From positions 2,108,001 to 2,172,000 of the forward strand of contig JAFEVB010000015.1 of assembly GCA_032629725.1 (NCBI GenBank): a DNA stretch of 64,000 nucleotides. The letters run 5' to 3'. The position numbers were made by a program, and so were the translations under genes. Positions within the stretch are counted from its first letter, which is position 1; each line of letters starts with the position of its first letter. This DNA is from Gremmenia infestans (Eukaryota > Ascomycota > Leotiomycetes > Helotiales > Hamatocanthoscyphaceae). Below, piece by piece: positions 1 through 10,934 of this stretch. Below the pieces are notes generated by a model that had not been told where the DNA came from, ran no database searches, and saw only the letters and a list, made by a program, of their open reading frames with translations.

Positions 1-961
1 CAGAGGAGTACTCCCATCAAGTCAAGAGTCTATAGTATAAGAACCCCGCCCACTTCCTAGTCTGCCTTCCTGCCATAATGGATCGTAGAATGGAAAAACA
101 AACCCCTTGCGGTTCTCTTTCGGACCTCACCTACAACATAACTTAGATCAGGAGTCAGTGATGCGACTTTCGAGAAGTCTTCTGTTGCAACTTACCCAAT
201 TCACTATTTTCGGCACGAACGAGAACGAACCTCCAAGAATGACAGCAATAGTGGATTTGACAGCAACAATAATCCGATTAAGGGTCGTCCTCTGTGGGAA
301 ATTTGTGTTTGAAACATCTGATCGTTGTAAAATGTCGTTAAAGCTAGTCAAGCCAAACGAATAAGTCGAAGCATATCGATGCTACTCTAGAAACTTGAGA
401 TGTTTCCACGGCCGTTTTGAATACCAAGATGACGCTTTGGCTAGTTCGTGCAAGGAAGGTTGAAATATATACGTGACTAGGTAGCTAGCTGGGAACATAA
501 CAGCCGGTTTAGAATTTCTGGAAGACCTCGGGGTTTATTGAACATCTTCTTTTATACCACTTGCAAGGACAGTGTAACATTATCGGGAGCAGCTTCACCT
601 AGAACGGAGACTAAGGTCGATCTTGGTACGGTATCATAATGAATGAGACTGGTTATTGGTGAAAGTTTGATTCAGTATACACGAAGCCGAACTTTACCTA
701 AAAGGGTTCTCATCTGTCCATTCTCTAATCATACTGCCGAAAGAAAACGCTATACCGGCATCGACCTGATTCATCCTGATATGCAATCGCAAAACGCCAC
801 TTTGATATCCCATTAATCCTCGCAAACACCTGGTATCCCAAAAGCAAAGCCACCGCTCCCCGTCATATTATATCCGGCGCGAATCCTCGTCAAACTCATT
901 CTCCAGCCCATTTTTGTATCCCAGGCGCATATATTATCAGAATTCGCATCTGTACGGATCC
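1..961. other. Intergenic, no supported gene
   Basis: Short open frames at 107-364 (plus) and 148-351 (minus) overlap each other on opposite strands and show no family signature or splice partner. I see nothing else here except the downstream flank of the small minus-strand gene that ends at 962. Confidence 0.6.
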
Positions 962-1505
962 CTAAAACCCATATCCGTCCCCTTTGCCCTTCCCGTCTTC
1001 CTCTCCATCCACAGGCCAACCAAGCTTCGTCCACACCGTCCCTCCAACCACAGCTATAGGACCATAGACCTTCAGCTCCTCAGCCGAGAAACGATTCAGC
1101 GCATCCACAAGCCCTATATAATACGGTAGGCTTCAGTGCCCTCACATCACATATACACTGCTAGCAAAGCGTCTTACGGTAAACAGCCGAGCTTCGTCTC
1201 GTGGGACTGCCGCGGACAGCACGTGTTGCGTAGTTCATCCTGGCCATAGACCGCATGAGCGAGGCTTTTGCGCCGAGCCAGACGGCGCAGGACATGCCGA
1301 CGGTAGCCACCGCGAAACAGGTGCTGTAGTAGAGGGGACGGCCGAGGCGGGTACGCATGCGTAGGTCTGTGGAGGGGCTTGGTGGTGATGTGGCGCAGGG
1401 AGATAGTGCTAGGATGGCATTAGCTGGTTGATGATCGAAGTGATGATTGGAGGGAGTGTTTACATTTGTGTTGCGGCGACATTGGCTCGGCGGAAGGGTA
1501 GACAT
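962..1505 (-). CDS. Small predicted membrane protein, unrecognised (159 aa, 2 exons)
   Basis: Exons run 1505-1178 and 1113-962 on the minus strand. The intron 1177-1114 has a GTAAGA donor and a TATATAG acceptor, and splicing extends a frame that would otherwise stop 7 codons past the donor. I start at the ATG at 1505 because the two codons upstream lead only to a GTG. The N-terminal third is Ser/Thr/Pro-rich. One hydrophobic segment (around YYSTCFAVATVGMSCAVWLG) is followed by a basic stretch with RSMARMNYATR, as in small mitochondrial or ER membrane proteins. The second exon encodes a second weakly hydrophobic stretch (YGPIAVVGGTVW) and an acidic/Lys/Gly tail. I do not recognise a family. 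Consistent splicing supports a real gene, but the product is inferred. Confidence 0.5.
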
Positions 1506-2269
1506 CTGCACCGTACATTGTGTACGTTCCTGGTGGGGGTGCGCAAGAAATGGATAATTAGGGAGGCACGGTATGCTGTGTTTAATTTGTGTTGTTATTT
1601 TTTGGAGGTTTGGGAAATCGTTGGTTGTAACCTCAATTTGTGAAAGTTAGAAGACCAAAAGTGCGTCTATAAATAACTAGAGGAAAGAGCATTCAGCTCT
1701 GCCGACGTCAGCGGTTTTTCATATTTGTTTGCTAAAACCCCGAGCTGGGAGTGAATCAAGGTTATTCAAGTTTGGCGTGGGATTCTAGAACATGTGCGTT
1801 TATGAGCATACTTGCACTTCATCCACGTGCACCATGCCATTTTGCAGAAGAGATATCGCATTCTTGCTGACATGGAAAGTTAAGCTTGAAGCCACCAACT
1901 CCGCCATTAATTGGCTTTTCTTTCCTTTGTTCAGGTCCATCAATTGCTTTTGTGAATTGCTACTAGGTACGTAGTTTAGGAAAGAACGAAAGACTTTTAC
2001 CTCAACACTTAATTAAAAAGAGAACCGACAAGCAGACTTTGTGATAATCCTAGTCTTACGTCATTGAAGACATGAATAGCTTTTTAATGTCATGTTTTAC
2101 ACCACTTTAGTTTTATTTCAAGCAAGCAAAGATACTCCTGGTATTTCTTTGGAGATAACATTTTTCATTCACGGCAGGTTTCGAAGTAACAGCAACTCTT
2201 CAGTACTAGTGGAAGAGGAAGCACAGGAACTCTGGACCCAAAGCAGTCAAAAAGCATATTTACCCCTTT

Positions 2270-2557
2270 ATGACTATGCGAATCATCGTCGAGACGGAAC
2301 AACAAGAGCGGCGACTTCAATCAAGCACGGACTCTTTTCACGACGCATTAGATCGACTAATGACTCCAATGCCCACGTCTCAACCAGCCAACGAGAAAGA
2401 ACAGTCGTTTTTGAGTGTTGCTGCTAAGGAACCGTATAGATCGAGGAAAGAGACAGACAATTCGAGTCTGGAGTTGATAAACAAACTTGGTTCACTATGC
2501 TTCAGGATTCTGTCATGGGGCGATGAAGCCTTTTGGGCAGAATCGGTCGGCTATTGA
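2270..2557 (+). CDS. Possible small ORF, unrecognised (95 aa)
   Basis: An ATG-initiated frame of 95 codons with a charged, glutamine-rich, probably helical first half (ETEQQERRL) and a C-terminal half ending in WGDEAFWAES. An overlapping frame at 2092-2427 is open over part of the same DNA, so coding status is uncertain. No signal peptide, membrane segment or family motif is visible. It could be a decayed exon or chance. Confidence 0.2.
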   Translation: MTMRIIVETEQQERRLQSSTDSFHDALDRLMTPMPTSQPANEKEQSFLSVAAKEPYRSRKETDNSSLELINKLGSLCFRILSWGDEAFWAESVGY

Positions 2558-3338
2558 GAAACTAACAATTAACTTCATACTTCATATAATATGAAAGAAA
2601 GAAAATGACAGCAAATCCATTCGAGGGACAATCAATCACAGTTTACCTTCTTCCTACAGCTCCGCTCTCCACAACACCTTTTAGCTTCTTCCTTACCGAA
2701 GCTCTTTATCAAATCCAAACGGGGGAAAGACCCCAAAGCTCCCTTTCACCTATACTCCTAAATTTATTCGACTCCCAGAGTTGAAATCTTGTATAAGTGG
2801 GCAAGTAGGCATCAAATACACTACTAGCACATTTAAGCACCACTCGAAAGAACTAACTTCGCAATATCAAGGAACTGTAGACAATTCAAAGTATATAACC
2901 TAGGTCCTCCTTAGTACTTTCGACATCCTCATCGGGAAGGCGATTGTATGAAAATATAAATGTAGAGAGCCTCTTCCAAGCCCAGGGTGACCTTGATCTT
3001 TGACTCCACGATGAGGTACTTGCGTCCTGTAGGCCGGAAGTGGTTAGCTCATTTGGGTCTGATAACAGGCATTGTGGTAAAGGCATGGAGTGCTAAAGGC
3101 GGAATTAGAAGGCGTGGCTATGTATACGGGTGAATAATGAGATAGTCGGCTTACCTTCATTGACGGGTTTTGAGTTCGGAAGGGCTGCTTGTATCGATTG
3201 TTTGCGCTGTGTGAGACTTGAGGCTTTCTCCGGAAGCGCAAGGCGGAACAACTAGACACTAAAGCACCAAGCTTCTACCATGAAGAATCTCTGCATCCTC
3301 CTATGCCTACTGAGGTGCCCACAGACGATGTTACCACC

Positions 3339-3392
3339 TTCGACTCTGGCTTCGACTTTGACTTCGACTTTGACTTCGACTTCGACTTCGAC
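3339..3392. repeat. TTCGAC/TTTGAC hexanucleotide tandem repeat
   Basis: Seven consecutive 6-nt units alternating between TTCGAC and TTTGAC occupy 3351-3392, preceded by two imperfect units. On the minus strand it reads as alternating Val-Glu/Val-Lys codons. It lies outside any supported gene. Confidence 0.8.
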
Positions 3393-4138
3393 GTTACAAC
3401 CGCTCAACAATGAGCAATAACATATCTCAAAGCAGATGAGCTCGAACCTCACTTGAGACATTCAGACTAAGTGTTTAAGTATGGATATGAATGACAGCAA
3501 AGTGTAAAATGACAGCAAACTCGTTCAGTCAAACAAGTAAATGAGGCGAATTTGCTCATACCTCCCTTCCTTCCTTCCCCATTCCACCCAATACTTAAGC
3601 CCCTCAACACCTGCATAGCTAAACCCCGTCTTCCATTTGCTTTTTGGATGCATACTTTAGATAAGGTAACACTCCACACAATCACAACATCGTTTTATAG
3701 ATTCAATTTTGGATGTTTTTACTTACTCCGTACTGTAGGAAAAGTCGAGACGATAGTTTCGCCTGTTTTATGGACAACTTGATACCACCGCCTGGGCGAG
3801 GAAACGACAGCAGGAGAGGTGGAATTCAGACAGGGTAGAGAGGAAGCAGGACTTGGAATTGGCAATGTTGTGGTGTATCAGTAAGGTTTGGTAGATAACG
3901 TAGGCAGAGTCTTCATACTTGATCAACTCAGTAATGAAAACTTGTGGTGATAAACAGAGCCCTTTAAATAACGACCACAACGACATCCCACAGAAACCAA
4001 GCCTAGATGCAAAGTGTTATGTTGAGATTGTTATCACGCTAACTGCAAACGCCATGCTAGTCCAGTCCCAGCTCCCAGATACTAGCAAATACTCCAGGCC
4101 CATGCAATAATAAAGAAATAACCCTTTGTCCCAAATCA

Positions 4139-4916
4139 TCACGGCTCCCCCAAAAGTCTCGCAGTAATATCCCCCATATATGCCTCCTCAAGCTCATAAT
4201 CCTCACCATTGTTCTTATCAATGTGCACAAACTCAAACGCTTCGACCACACGATCAATATCAAACCCCATATTGACAAACCGGTCAATGAGCTCCTTGTT
4301 GTAACCCTGATATCGCTTCATCTCTTCTTCTCGGGAGAGCGCTTTCGCAGATTTCGGCTGTGTGGGGGGAGGGCTTTGGGCTGAGGAGATGTCCCAGCTG
4401 GTTTGCTTGGGTGCTGCGGCGTGTTTAATAGCCCATTCGCGTGCAATGCGTTGAAATTGGTCGGGGTTATTCATTAGCATGGATGCTACCTCTGCGTCTT
4501 GCGGGTCTTTGGGCTCGGGGGTGCTGAGGAGGGATTGCAGGGAGAGAAGGGCGGATTTAATGGTAAGGACGGGGGACCAGGCTGAGCCAATGGTATCGAG
4601 GCAGATAGCACCCTGAAGTAGTAAGTTTTGAGGAGAGGTTGGGGAGAGGTTGGCTCACTGTTTGACTGCTAACATTTGGATGCCAAAGCTTGGTAGTGAA
4701 TGACATGGCAGGTGGGCGGAAGGGATATTCATTCGGAATTTTGACATCGACAATGTATGTTCCGCCTTCGTAAGGAGTGTCGGGAGGTCCAGGAAAGGTA
4801 GCCCTCAAGTGGGAAAGGTCGGCGCCACTTGCAGGTTCACAGAAGATGTTGGAATCAGTGTCGCTTTGGATGTCTTGAAGCTCTTTGGCTATTCTGCGTA
4901 CGCGGTTTGAGGCCAT
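4139..4916 (-). CDS. UBC1: Ubiquitin-conjugating enzyme E2 with C-terminal UBA domain (Ubc1/E2-25K type)
   Basis: Exons 4916-4659 and 4612-4139; a 46-nt intron (GTGAGC...CTTCAG) gives 243 aa. The UBC fold spans residues 1 to about 150, with HPNVSSQT immediately before the intron and GAICLDTIGSAW after it. The active-site Cys is residue 90, followed by the Trp typical of E2s. After a Pro/Ser/Lys-rich linker, residues about 200-243 form a UBA domain with an MGFD loop. This architecture defines class II E2s like yeast Ubc1 and human UBE2K, which extend Lys48-linked ubiquitin chains for proteasomal degradation; Ubc1 is about 215 aa, so the linker here is a little longer. The start matches the conserved N-terminus (MASNRVRRIAKEL). 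It is divergent from the proteasome ATPase gene, whose start lies about 820 bp away. Confidence 0.95.
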
Positions 4917-5736
4917 GCTGGATGGACTCGGATTTGTGTGAGAAAACTTGGTAATGGTAGGTCTTGGAAATCGTTAATATGACGCTCTCGAAGTTCCGTG
5001 CTGTTTATGAGAGATAGTCGAGTCTCCTGAAAGGTTGTTGGTAGATAGAATAATTCCTGGCCGGAGCTCTATGATCATGATTAGCAGATGTTAAACAATA
5101 TGCTTCACGCAGAAATATAGTCTGCTTCTGGACGCCGAGTATGAGGGGAAAGTGATGGCAAGGCAGCTACCAGAAAGCCTTACCTGTGGAGTAGAAGTCA
5201 GTCTGACTGGCTAATGTCGTACTGCTATCGCCCTTGGCGGGGTATGTCCAGGTCTAGTTCTAAGTTGATGTTACCTCTGGAAAGGCTCGACGAAGTTTGG
5301 GTGATATGTTGCGACGTGTAAGTCTTATGCCTTGGGTGTGCCTTTGTACCCGAGAATGAGAAGTCCTTGAACTCTGGTTTTGCGTCAAAACAGACGTGTT
5401 CCAGTAAAAAGAAAGCCGTCGTTGTCTCGAGGCTGCAGCTGCGGGCGGGATGAATCAGTCGGCAGCCAAGGGGCTGCAGGTATCGGCGTTAGCCTTATAT
5501 CTCAGGCAATAATGAAGGCGTCAATTCGTTACCTACCTAGCGCCAAATGGAAGCTGCTGTCGCGTTGCTGTCGCCTACCGAGCGAAGGTCAGAGCTGTTG
5601 AACATTACAAACAGCATCAGCATCTCCAACTTCCATCAACAATCCAACTTCATCGATACGACCACTTGGGTCTCTCTTTGATAAAGCATCCCTCTATACT
5701 TGTGAATAGAAGCGTTTCGATAACGCTGAAGGCAAG
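4917..5736. promoter_or_regulatory. Shared divergent promoter region of UBC1 and RPT2
   Basis: The 820 bp separate the two start codons of divergently transcribed ubiquitin-proteasome genes, so any regulatory sites for both lie here. I find no exact copy of the yeast Rpn4 element GGTGGCAAA; the nearest match is GATGGCAA near 5154. An ORF at 5380-5601 has no support. Confidence 0.5.
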
Positions 5737-7301
5737 ATGGTAAACTTCATGTGATTCCCTGCTTGGGGGCAATATTGACATCTATGCTTTAGGGAAATCA
5801 ACAGTCTGGGCTCGGTGGAGCTGGCCAGGGCGGCGACAACAAGGACGAGAAAGATAAGAAGGTATGTTAATGCGATGGGAAAGCTGCCACTCATTTCCGA
5901 ATGCTAATCAGCTTTCTGCCATCAGAAGGATAAGCCCAAGTACGAACCACCTCCACGTCCAACAACCCGTATTGGTCGCAAGAAGCGCAAGGCTGCCGGT
6001 CCCAATGCATCCGCAAAGCTTCCCGCCGTCTACCCTACCTCCCGATGCAAGCTAAGATACCTCCGAATGCAACGAATCCACGACCATCTCCTCCTCGAGG
6101 AAGAATACGTCGAGAACCAGGAGCGTCTTCGGAAGGCAAAGTCTGCAAAAGAGGGTGGTGCTCCAGCGACGGCCGGTGGTGACTCTGACGCCTTGGACAG
6201 AAATGCTGATGAGAGAGGACGAGTCGATGATATGCGAGGAAGCCCCATGGGTGTCGGTACATTGGAGGAGATGATCGATGATGACCACGCCATTGTTTCT
6301 AGCACTACCGGCCCCGAGTACTATGTCTCCATCATGTCGTTCGTCGATAAGGACCTGTTAGAGCCCGGTGCGAGCGTCTTACTCCATCACAAGTCTGTAT
6401 CTATCGTGGGTGTTCTTACTGACGACGCCGATCCTCTGGTCACGGTCATGAAGCTTGATAAGGCTCCTACGGAGTCATATGCGGATATTGGTGGTTTGGA
6501 GAATCAAATTCAAGAGGTTCGGGAGTCTGTAGAGTTGCCACTGTTACATCCTGAGCTGTATGAGGAGATGGGTATCAAGCCACCAAAGGGTGTCATTCTC
6601 TACGGTGCACCTGGTACTGGAAAGACTCTACTGGCAAAGGCTGTTGCAAACCAAACAAGTGCAACTTTCCTGCGTATTGTCGGTAGTGAGTTGATTCAGA
6701 AGTACTTAGGTGATGGACCCCGGCTTGTTCGACAGCTCTTCCAGGTATGCAGGCAGAATGTTCATATTATGAGAGCTATTCTAACAATATCCAGGTTGCT
6801 GCTGAAAACGCGCCTGCAATTGTGTTCATCGACGAAATCGATGCCATCGGTACGAAGCGATACGAGTCAACATCCGGAGGAGAGCGAGAAGTCCAAAGAA
6901 CCATGTTGGAGCTTCTCAACCAACTGGACGGTTTCGATGATCGTGGAGATGTAAAGGTTATTATGGCCACCAACAAGATTGATACCCTCGACCCTGCCCT
7001 CATTCGACCCGGTCGTATCGATCGAAAGATCCTCTTCGAGAACCCCGACCAAGTCACCAAGCGCAAGATTTTCACTCTGCACACATCGAAGATGTCCCTG
7101 AACGAAGATGTGGATTTGGAAGAGTTCATCAATCAAAAGGACGACTTGTCCGGTGCGGACATCAAGGCTATTTGCTCTGAGGCTGGTCTGATGGCGCTGA
7201 GAGAGCGTAGAATGCGTGTGCAGATGGCAGATTTCAGAGCTGCGAGAGAGCGCGTGCTCAAGACGAAGAGTGAGGGTGAGCCAGAGGGTTTGTACTTGTA
7301 G
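5737..7301 (+). CDS. RPT2: 26S proteasome regulatory particle AAA-ATPase subunit Rpt2
   Basis: Exons 5737-5739, 5793-5861, 5926-6744 and 6795-7301 give 465 aa. The first coding exon is the ATG alone; the next begins GGA AAT CAA, giving an N-terminus MGNQQSG that fits the N-myristoylation signal known for Rpt2. Then come an acidic/basic tail, the conserved block RPTTRIGRKKRK, a coiled-coil region (EEEYVENQERL), an OB domain, and an AAA+ module with Walker A GAPGTGKT (about residues 251-258), Walker B IVFIDEID and the sensor region MATNKIDTLDPALIRPGRIDRK. The C-terminus ends in LYL, a HbYX motif that docks into the 20S alpha ring and opens its gate. A Gly/Asp linker around residues 100-130 makes it slightly longer than yeast Rpt2 (437 aa). 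It acts in the base of the 19S particle, unfolding ubiquitinated substrates. Confidence 0.97.
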
Positions 7302-8766
7302 AGTGGGGTGGAAAGATATCATGAAAGGAGGATATGCTTGCCTTCATTTCGTGGCACGTGTATTCTAGAAAGATCATAATGCAAACAAGCTATGAGCGAG
7401 GACTTTGTCCGCATTTTATTGAGAACGTTCATCTTTTCGCGCGCAGTAAGAAGGTATGCCAACATCGAGCAAGGCTTGTGGGGTATACTGCTATACTTGC
7501 AGACCTTTAGTTCTGAACCTTTGGCAGGCATCCTGAGAAGATCATCATGCGCTTTCCCATGCTGCAATCATTCCTCTACCTCGAAACATCTATATGAGCC
7601 CACATCTCATTCCACCCAGTACATATTCCTTTTCTTCCCCTGGCCTCCCCTAAGCCCAAGTCGAACATACTTAGGTCTCTGCCCATAAAGGGGCGGCCCT
7701 TGTTCCGTCGTGGATCTAAATTTTATATCGTATGTTTCCTTTCAGTTTGTTCAATCCCCACCCATACCCATCTACCTCACCTAGGAAGACAATAAGCATG
7801 CTTCGCCTGCCCAGCTGGCGTGTTCTGTTCTGCGTACTAGGTACTTCACTCCAGGACAATACTCGGAGAGAGAGCCAAGCATTAGCATCAGCCTGCCTAC
7901 TCCATCCATCTCCCGAGTCGCGTATAGTACGCGGTTGTCGAAACTCACTGCGGCGGACCCTTTCATAGACTATTTACCGCACCGGAATCCCAGATTCGAT
8001 TTCATCTGGCATCCAATTTTACTCGTAGGAAGCCGACCGATTATACTGTAGCATCCACCCTCACTCGAGACCCAGGAATTGCAATAGCCGCCCAGCTCTA
8101 CACTCTCGAAATCGAAAGTCAAGCGTAGCTGGCAATATCAATTAGCTGCCGTCTTTACAGGCGCCCTCTGCCTGGCTCGAAAAGGCTAACTGATAGCTGG
8201 CACATACATACTTGACGCAAAAGCGTCACATGTATCCACAGAATCCTCGCCCGAAAGCTATGATTGCAAATGGTGGTGGTGAAAAGTCTATGAAATGTGT
8301 AGTTTCATACATAGTTCATGAAAATCACAAAATCTCGAAAAAAAACCCCCCCCCCGCTCCAGCTCTACTACGAGTGATGTAGGTTAGTTATCTCTAAGGG
8401 CATAAAGCAAGAAATGAAATGGTATATCGCGCCTGCCCGCTTGCATTCCACATCTACTGCCAAATCCTGAAACCCAAAAAGAGAAGAGAGAAATTTTGCG
8501 TCCCAGCCATGCCGGATATCCGTTACTTACTTATCCACATCATATCATCATCCGTTCTTCCCTTCCCCAGAAACGAAAAGATAAGGCAATGGTCTCGGAG
8601 ACCAATACCATCTCCTAATTCCCATTCCCACCCCAGCCCCCCACCTCTCACACACCCCAGAAACCCCCAAATTCGACCCCCACATCCGCCTCACTACAAT
8701 AATACTTGTATAAACCCTCAGCGTCTGTTCGGCAGGGTAGCTTGCGCACTCGAGGCCTTTGCTCAC
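7302..8766. other. Intergenic, no supported gene
   Basis: Spacer between the convergent RPT2 and the oxygenase-like gene. It contains an A-run followed by a run of ten or more C residues near 8340-8357. Short ORFs at 7392-7688, 7732-7968 and 8419-8820 overlap antisense frames and lack family or splice support. Confidence 0.6.
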
Positions 8767-10934
8767 CTACTTTTTTCTTTCCTCAGTCGCTGGGATCTCG
8801 ATGAAGATAGCGGCGTGTGAGTATTGCCACATGATTTCCGTTTCTATCTCTGTTTCTATTTCGGATGGGCCGGAGGTGCAGGCGGAGGTGTTTTTTAGGT
8901 TCACCAAGGCGATTTCCCAGTTTTCGGTGGATTCGTTGAGCCAGGTTACGGAGGGGAGCACGTGGAGTGGGTAGTGGTGGTTTGTGAACTATTTGCTTTT
9001 GTTATTATTGGTGTTTTATCAACCAATTCTGTGTGGGATAGTATCTGGTCCGTCTGATGAGGGTCCAATTGCGGTGAAGGGGGAATATAAATAGGGAAAC
9101 GTACAGGAGTAGGATCCTCACCAGCCCTTAACCCCACACCACCCTCACCACTAACCATTCTCATCTTATGCCAGCTCTTCCCTACCCTCGTCTTATCCCC
9201 GGCATCCTCCTCTTCCTCCTCCACTACAACTCCCTCCGCCATGGGCTCATCGCCATATATCTTCTGCATCCACTTCTCTTCCTTTGCTTGCTCCCACTCG
9301 TCCCAGGCTTCATCGCCTAGGACGGGCGCTACAAGGACTTTTAGCCCTAGGGCCCGGAAGACGGAGAAGGTTATGGCATCGATGCCGCGCAGGGAGAAAG
9401 GCATTAATGTTTGCGTTAGTTTGCGTGTGTGGAAGTAGGGGTGAGTGCAGTAGATTCCTAGGGGGCCTCCTGGGATTCTGTTAGCTTCTCTCCTCACCCT
9501 TGTCTACCGTCCGTCATGTACCATTTCGGAGCTCCTGGTCAAGCTTACGCTGTCTACCTACATGTAAGGACCAAATTTCGTGAAAGAAAAATAAGGAATC
9601 AAACAAACGAAAAGGAAAAGTACCTTCTGGCATAAAATCTGGGTTCTCAAGCAAGCCTTTTGCTATTTTGAATAGAGGATAGAGTTTCGAATTAGTAGAT
9701 GGGTACCGCTGCAGTGGCCCTCCAATGGCTTCCGTCATGTGCAAGTTGTAGGTCAACGTAATCAGGTTCCCACTTGTTATAGGCAGTACCGAGTGAGTGC
9801 TGCCGCGGAGAAAAGCACTCCATGATATCGACGGCTTCGGGGGGGAGGTAGGAAAGCGTGTGCTGTGGGGTTTGTGGGCGAGGAGATGCTTGTGGGTGTT
9901 TGGGCTTGGTTGGGTTACAACGTGATCACCGCCTAAAGGACGTCAGTCAAAGGTTCTGGGAGAATGTTTGGAAGTTTCTCCAAGCCCATCCTGGAGAAGT
10001 TGGGAATAATTTGACTAACATGTACACACCTTGATGAGAATATGGTACGCAAACGACAAGTGTCCCGAAGTGAGTTCCGCGCCGTGGTGGCGAAGTCAGT
10101 GGTCTGAGCCCTTTCGTCGACGTGTTGCTATATACCTTGTTGACATCATGATCAGCCTTATGCTTCGTAAAATATGATGTGTGTTTCACTTACATTCAAC
10201 TGACACAACTCAGCCCTAACACCCCAATGTTCCTTCCTCTCACTCCACTTTTCGTTTTCTTTTCCAGTTTCTTTTTCTTTCTCTCTTTCTCTTACAGCCT
10301 CATTCCTACTTTCAACTGCGCCAGGTAATAGGACCTGTTTTATAGCATCCAAGATTCCAAAGTCAGAAGGATGGAAGTCCACTGCGAACTTATCCCGGTC
10401 AAGTCTTGCGGATCTACCCCTGCTCTCGCCTCTCGTATCTTTTGCCCCGCCATCATCTTCCGCCGCTATTTCTGTCATGCAGAATTTCTGTAATTCCTCT
10501 ATTCCAACATCCAAAACCCCCTTACTCCTTTCGTCATCAGCGTCTGGAGGGAAGCGGAGCTTAGATGAGCCCCCAGAAGTGGTATCGAACCGCAGGATGA
10601 TTGGAGGACATACGAGTGGCGTCTTGGACGAATCTTGGGAGGAGGTAGGGCGATTCCTCGAGATAGGCACATCACCTCCGCAGCAGTAATTACCGGCCGA
10701 AGGGTACCCTTCAACAAGTGCAGACTTCAGTTGGTCTAGTAATCGCTGGGATGCTGCTTCTTTGGGATTTGGCGCCAGAAAACGGGGTGTAACGGGAGCG
10801 CCGGCGAAAGGTGTGGCGGTATCCGAATCAGATTCTGGGTCGGAATCAGAGTCGTGATGAGAATATGGAGTTATTCCGATTGGGTGTTTGGAAGGATTCG
10901 GTAGTGGCTGAGGCGGAGGAGGCATAGAGGCCAT
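8767..10934 (-). CDS. 2-oxoglutarate/Fe(II) oxygenase-like protein lacking the HxD iron motif
   Basis: Five exons: 10934-10194, 10135-10030, 9932-9624, 9469-9105 and 8988-8767 (580 aa). The introns use GTAAGT, GTGTGT, GTACTT and GTACGT donors, and all join in frame. Layout: a Pro/Ser/Asp-rich N-terminus, a linker of charged repeats (EREKEKE), then a region aligning with fungal 2OG-Fe(II) oxygenases (ELCQLNVY..., FGTLVVCVPYSHQGG, WSAFLRGSTHSVLPITSG, LITLTYNL), and a C-terminal conserved tail (LPSVTWLNEST...AAIFIEIP). In relatives the first iron ligands are a His-x-Asp just before the FGSLVV block; here the equivalent positions read RPLTSPPRR, with Leu260 and Ser262. The distal His329 is kept, while the Arg of the usual RVTLTYN is Leu. 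Fold assignment is fairly sure; catalysis is doubtful. It is probably cytosolic or nuclear, since no signal peptide is visible. Confidence 0.75.

Larger units (their letters stand above)
1512..4138. other. Long spacer with short ORFs and a hexamer repeat
   Basis: 2.6 kb without a recognisable gene. It holds one possible small ORF (2270-2557) and a TTCGAC-type tandem repeat (about 3339-3392), both listed separately. The minus-strand frame 3252-3461 is open only because of that repeat. An 8-mer CTCCGTAC lies at 3726-3733 and GTACTGTA at 3730-3737 (see findings). Confidence 0.55.

Noticed and set aside
3252..3461. Minus-strand ORF with Val-Glu/Val-Lys repeats
   Set aside because: It is open only because of the TTCGAC tandem repeat and has no other protein features.
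9830..9850. Run of seven C (minus strand) in the oxygenase-like gene as a possible frameshift
   Set aside because: The frame on both sides agrees (GGDHVV before it, WSAFLRGSTHSV after it), so no frameshift is needed.
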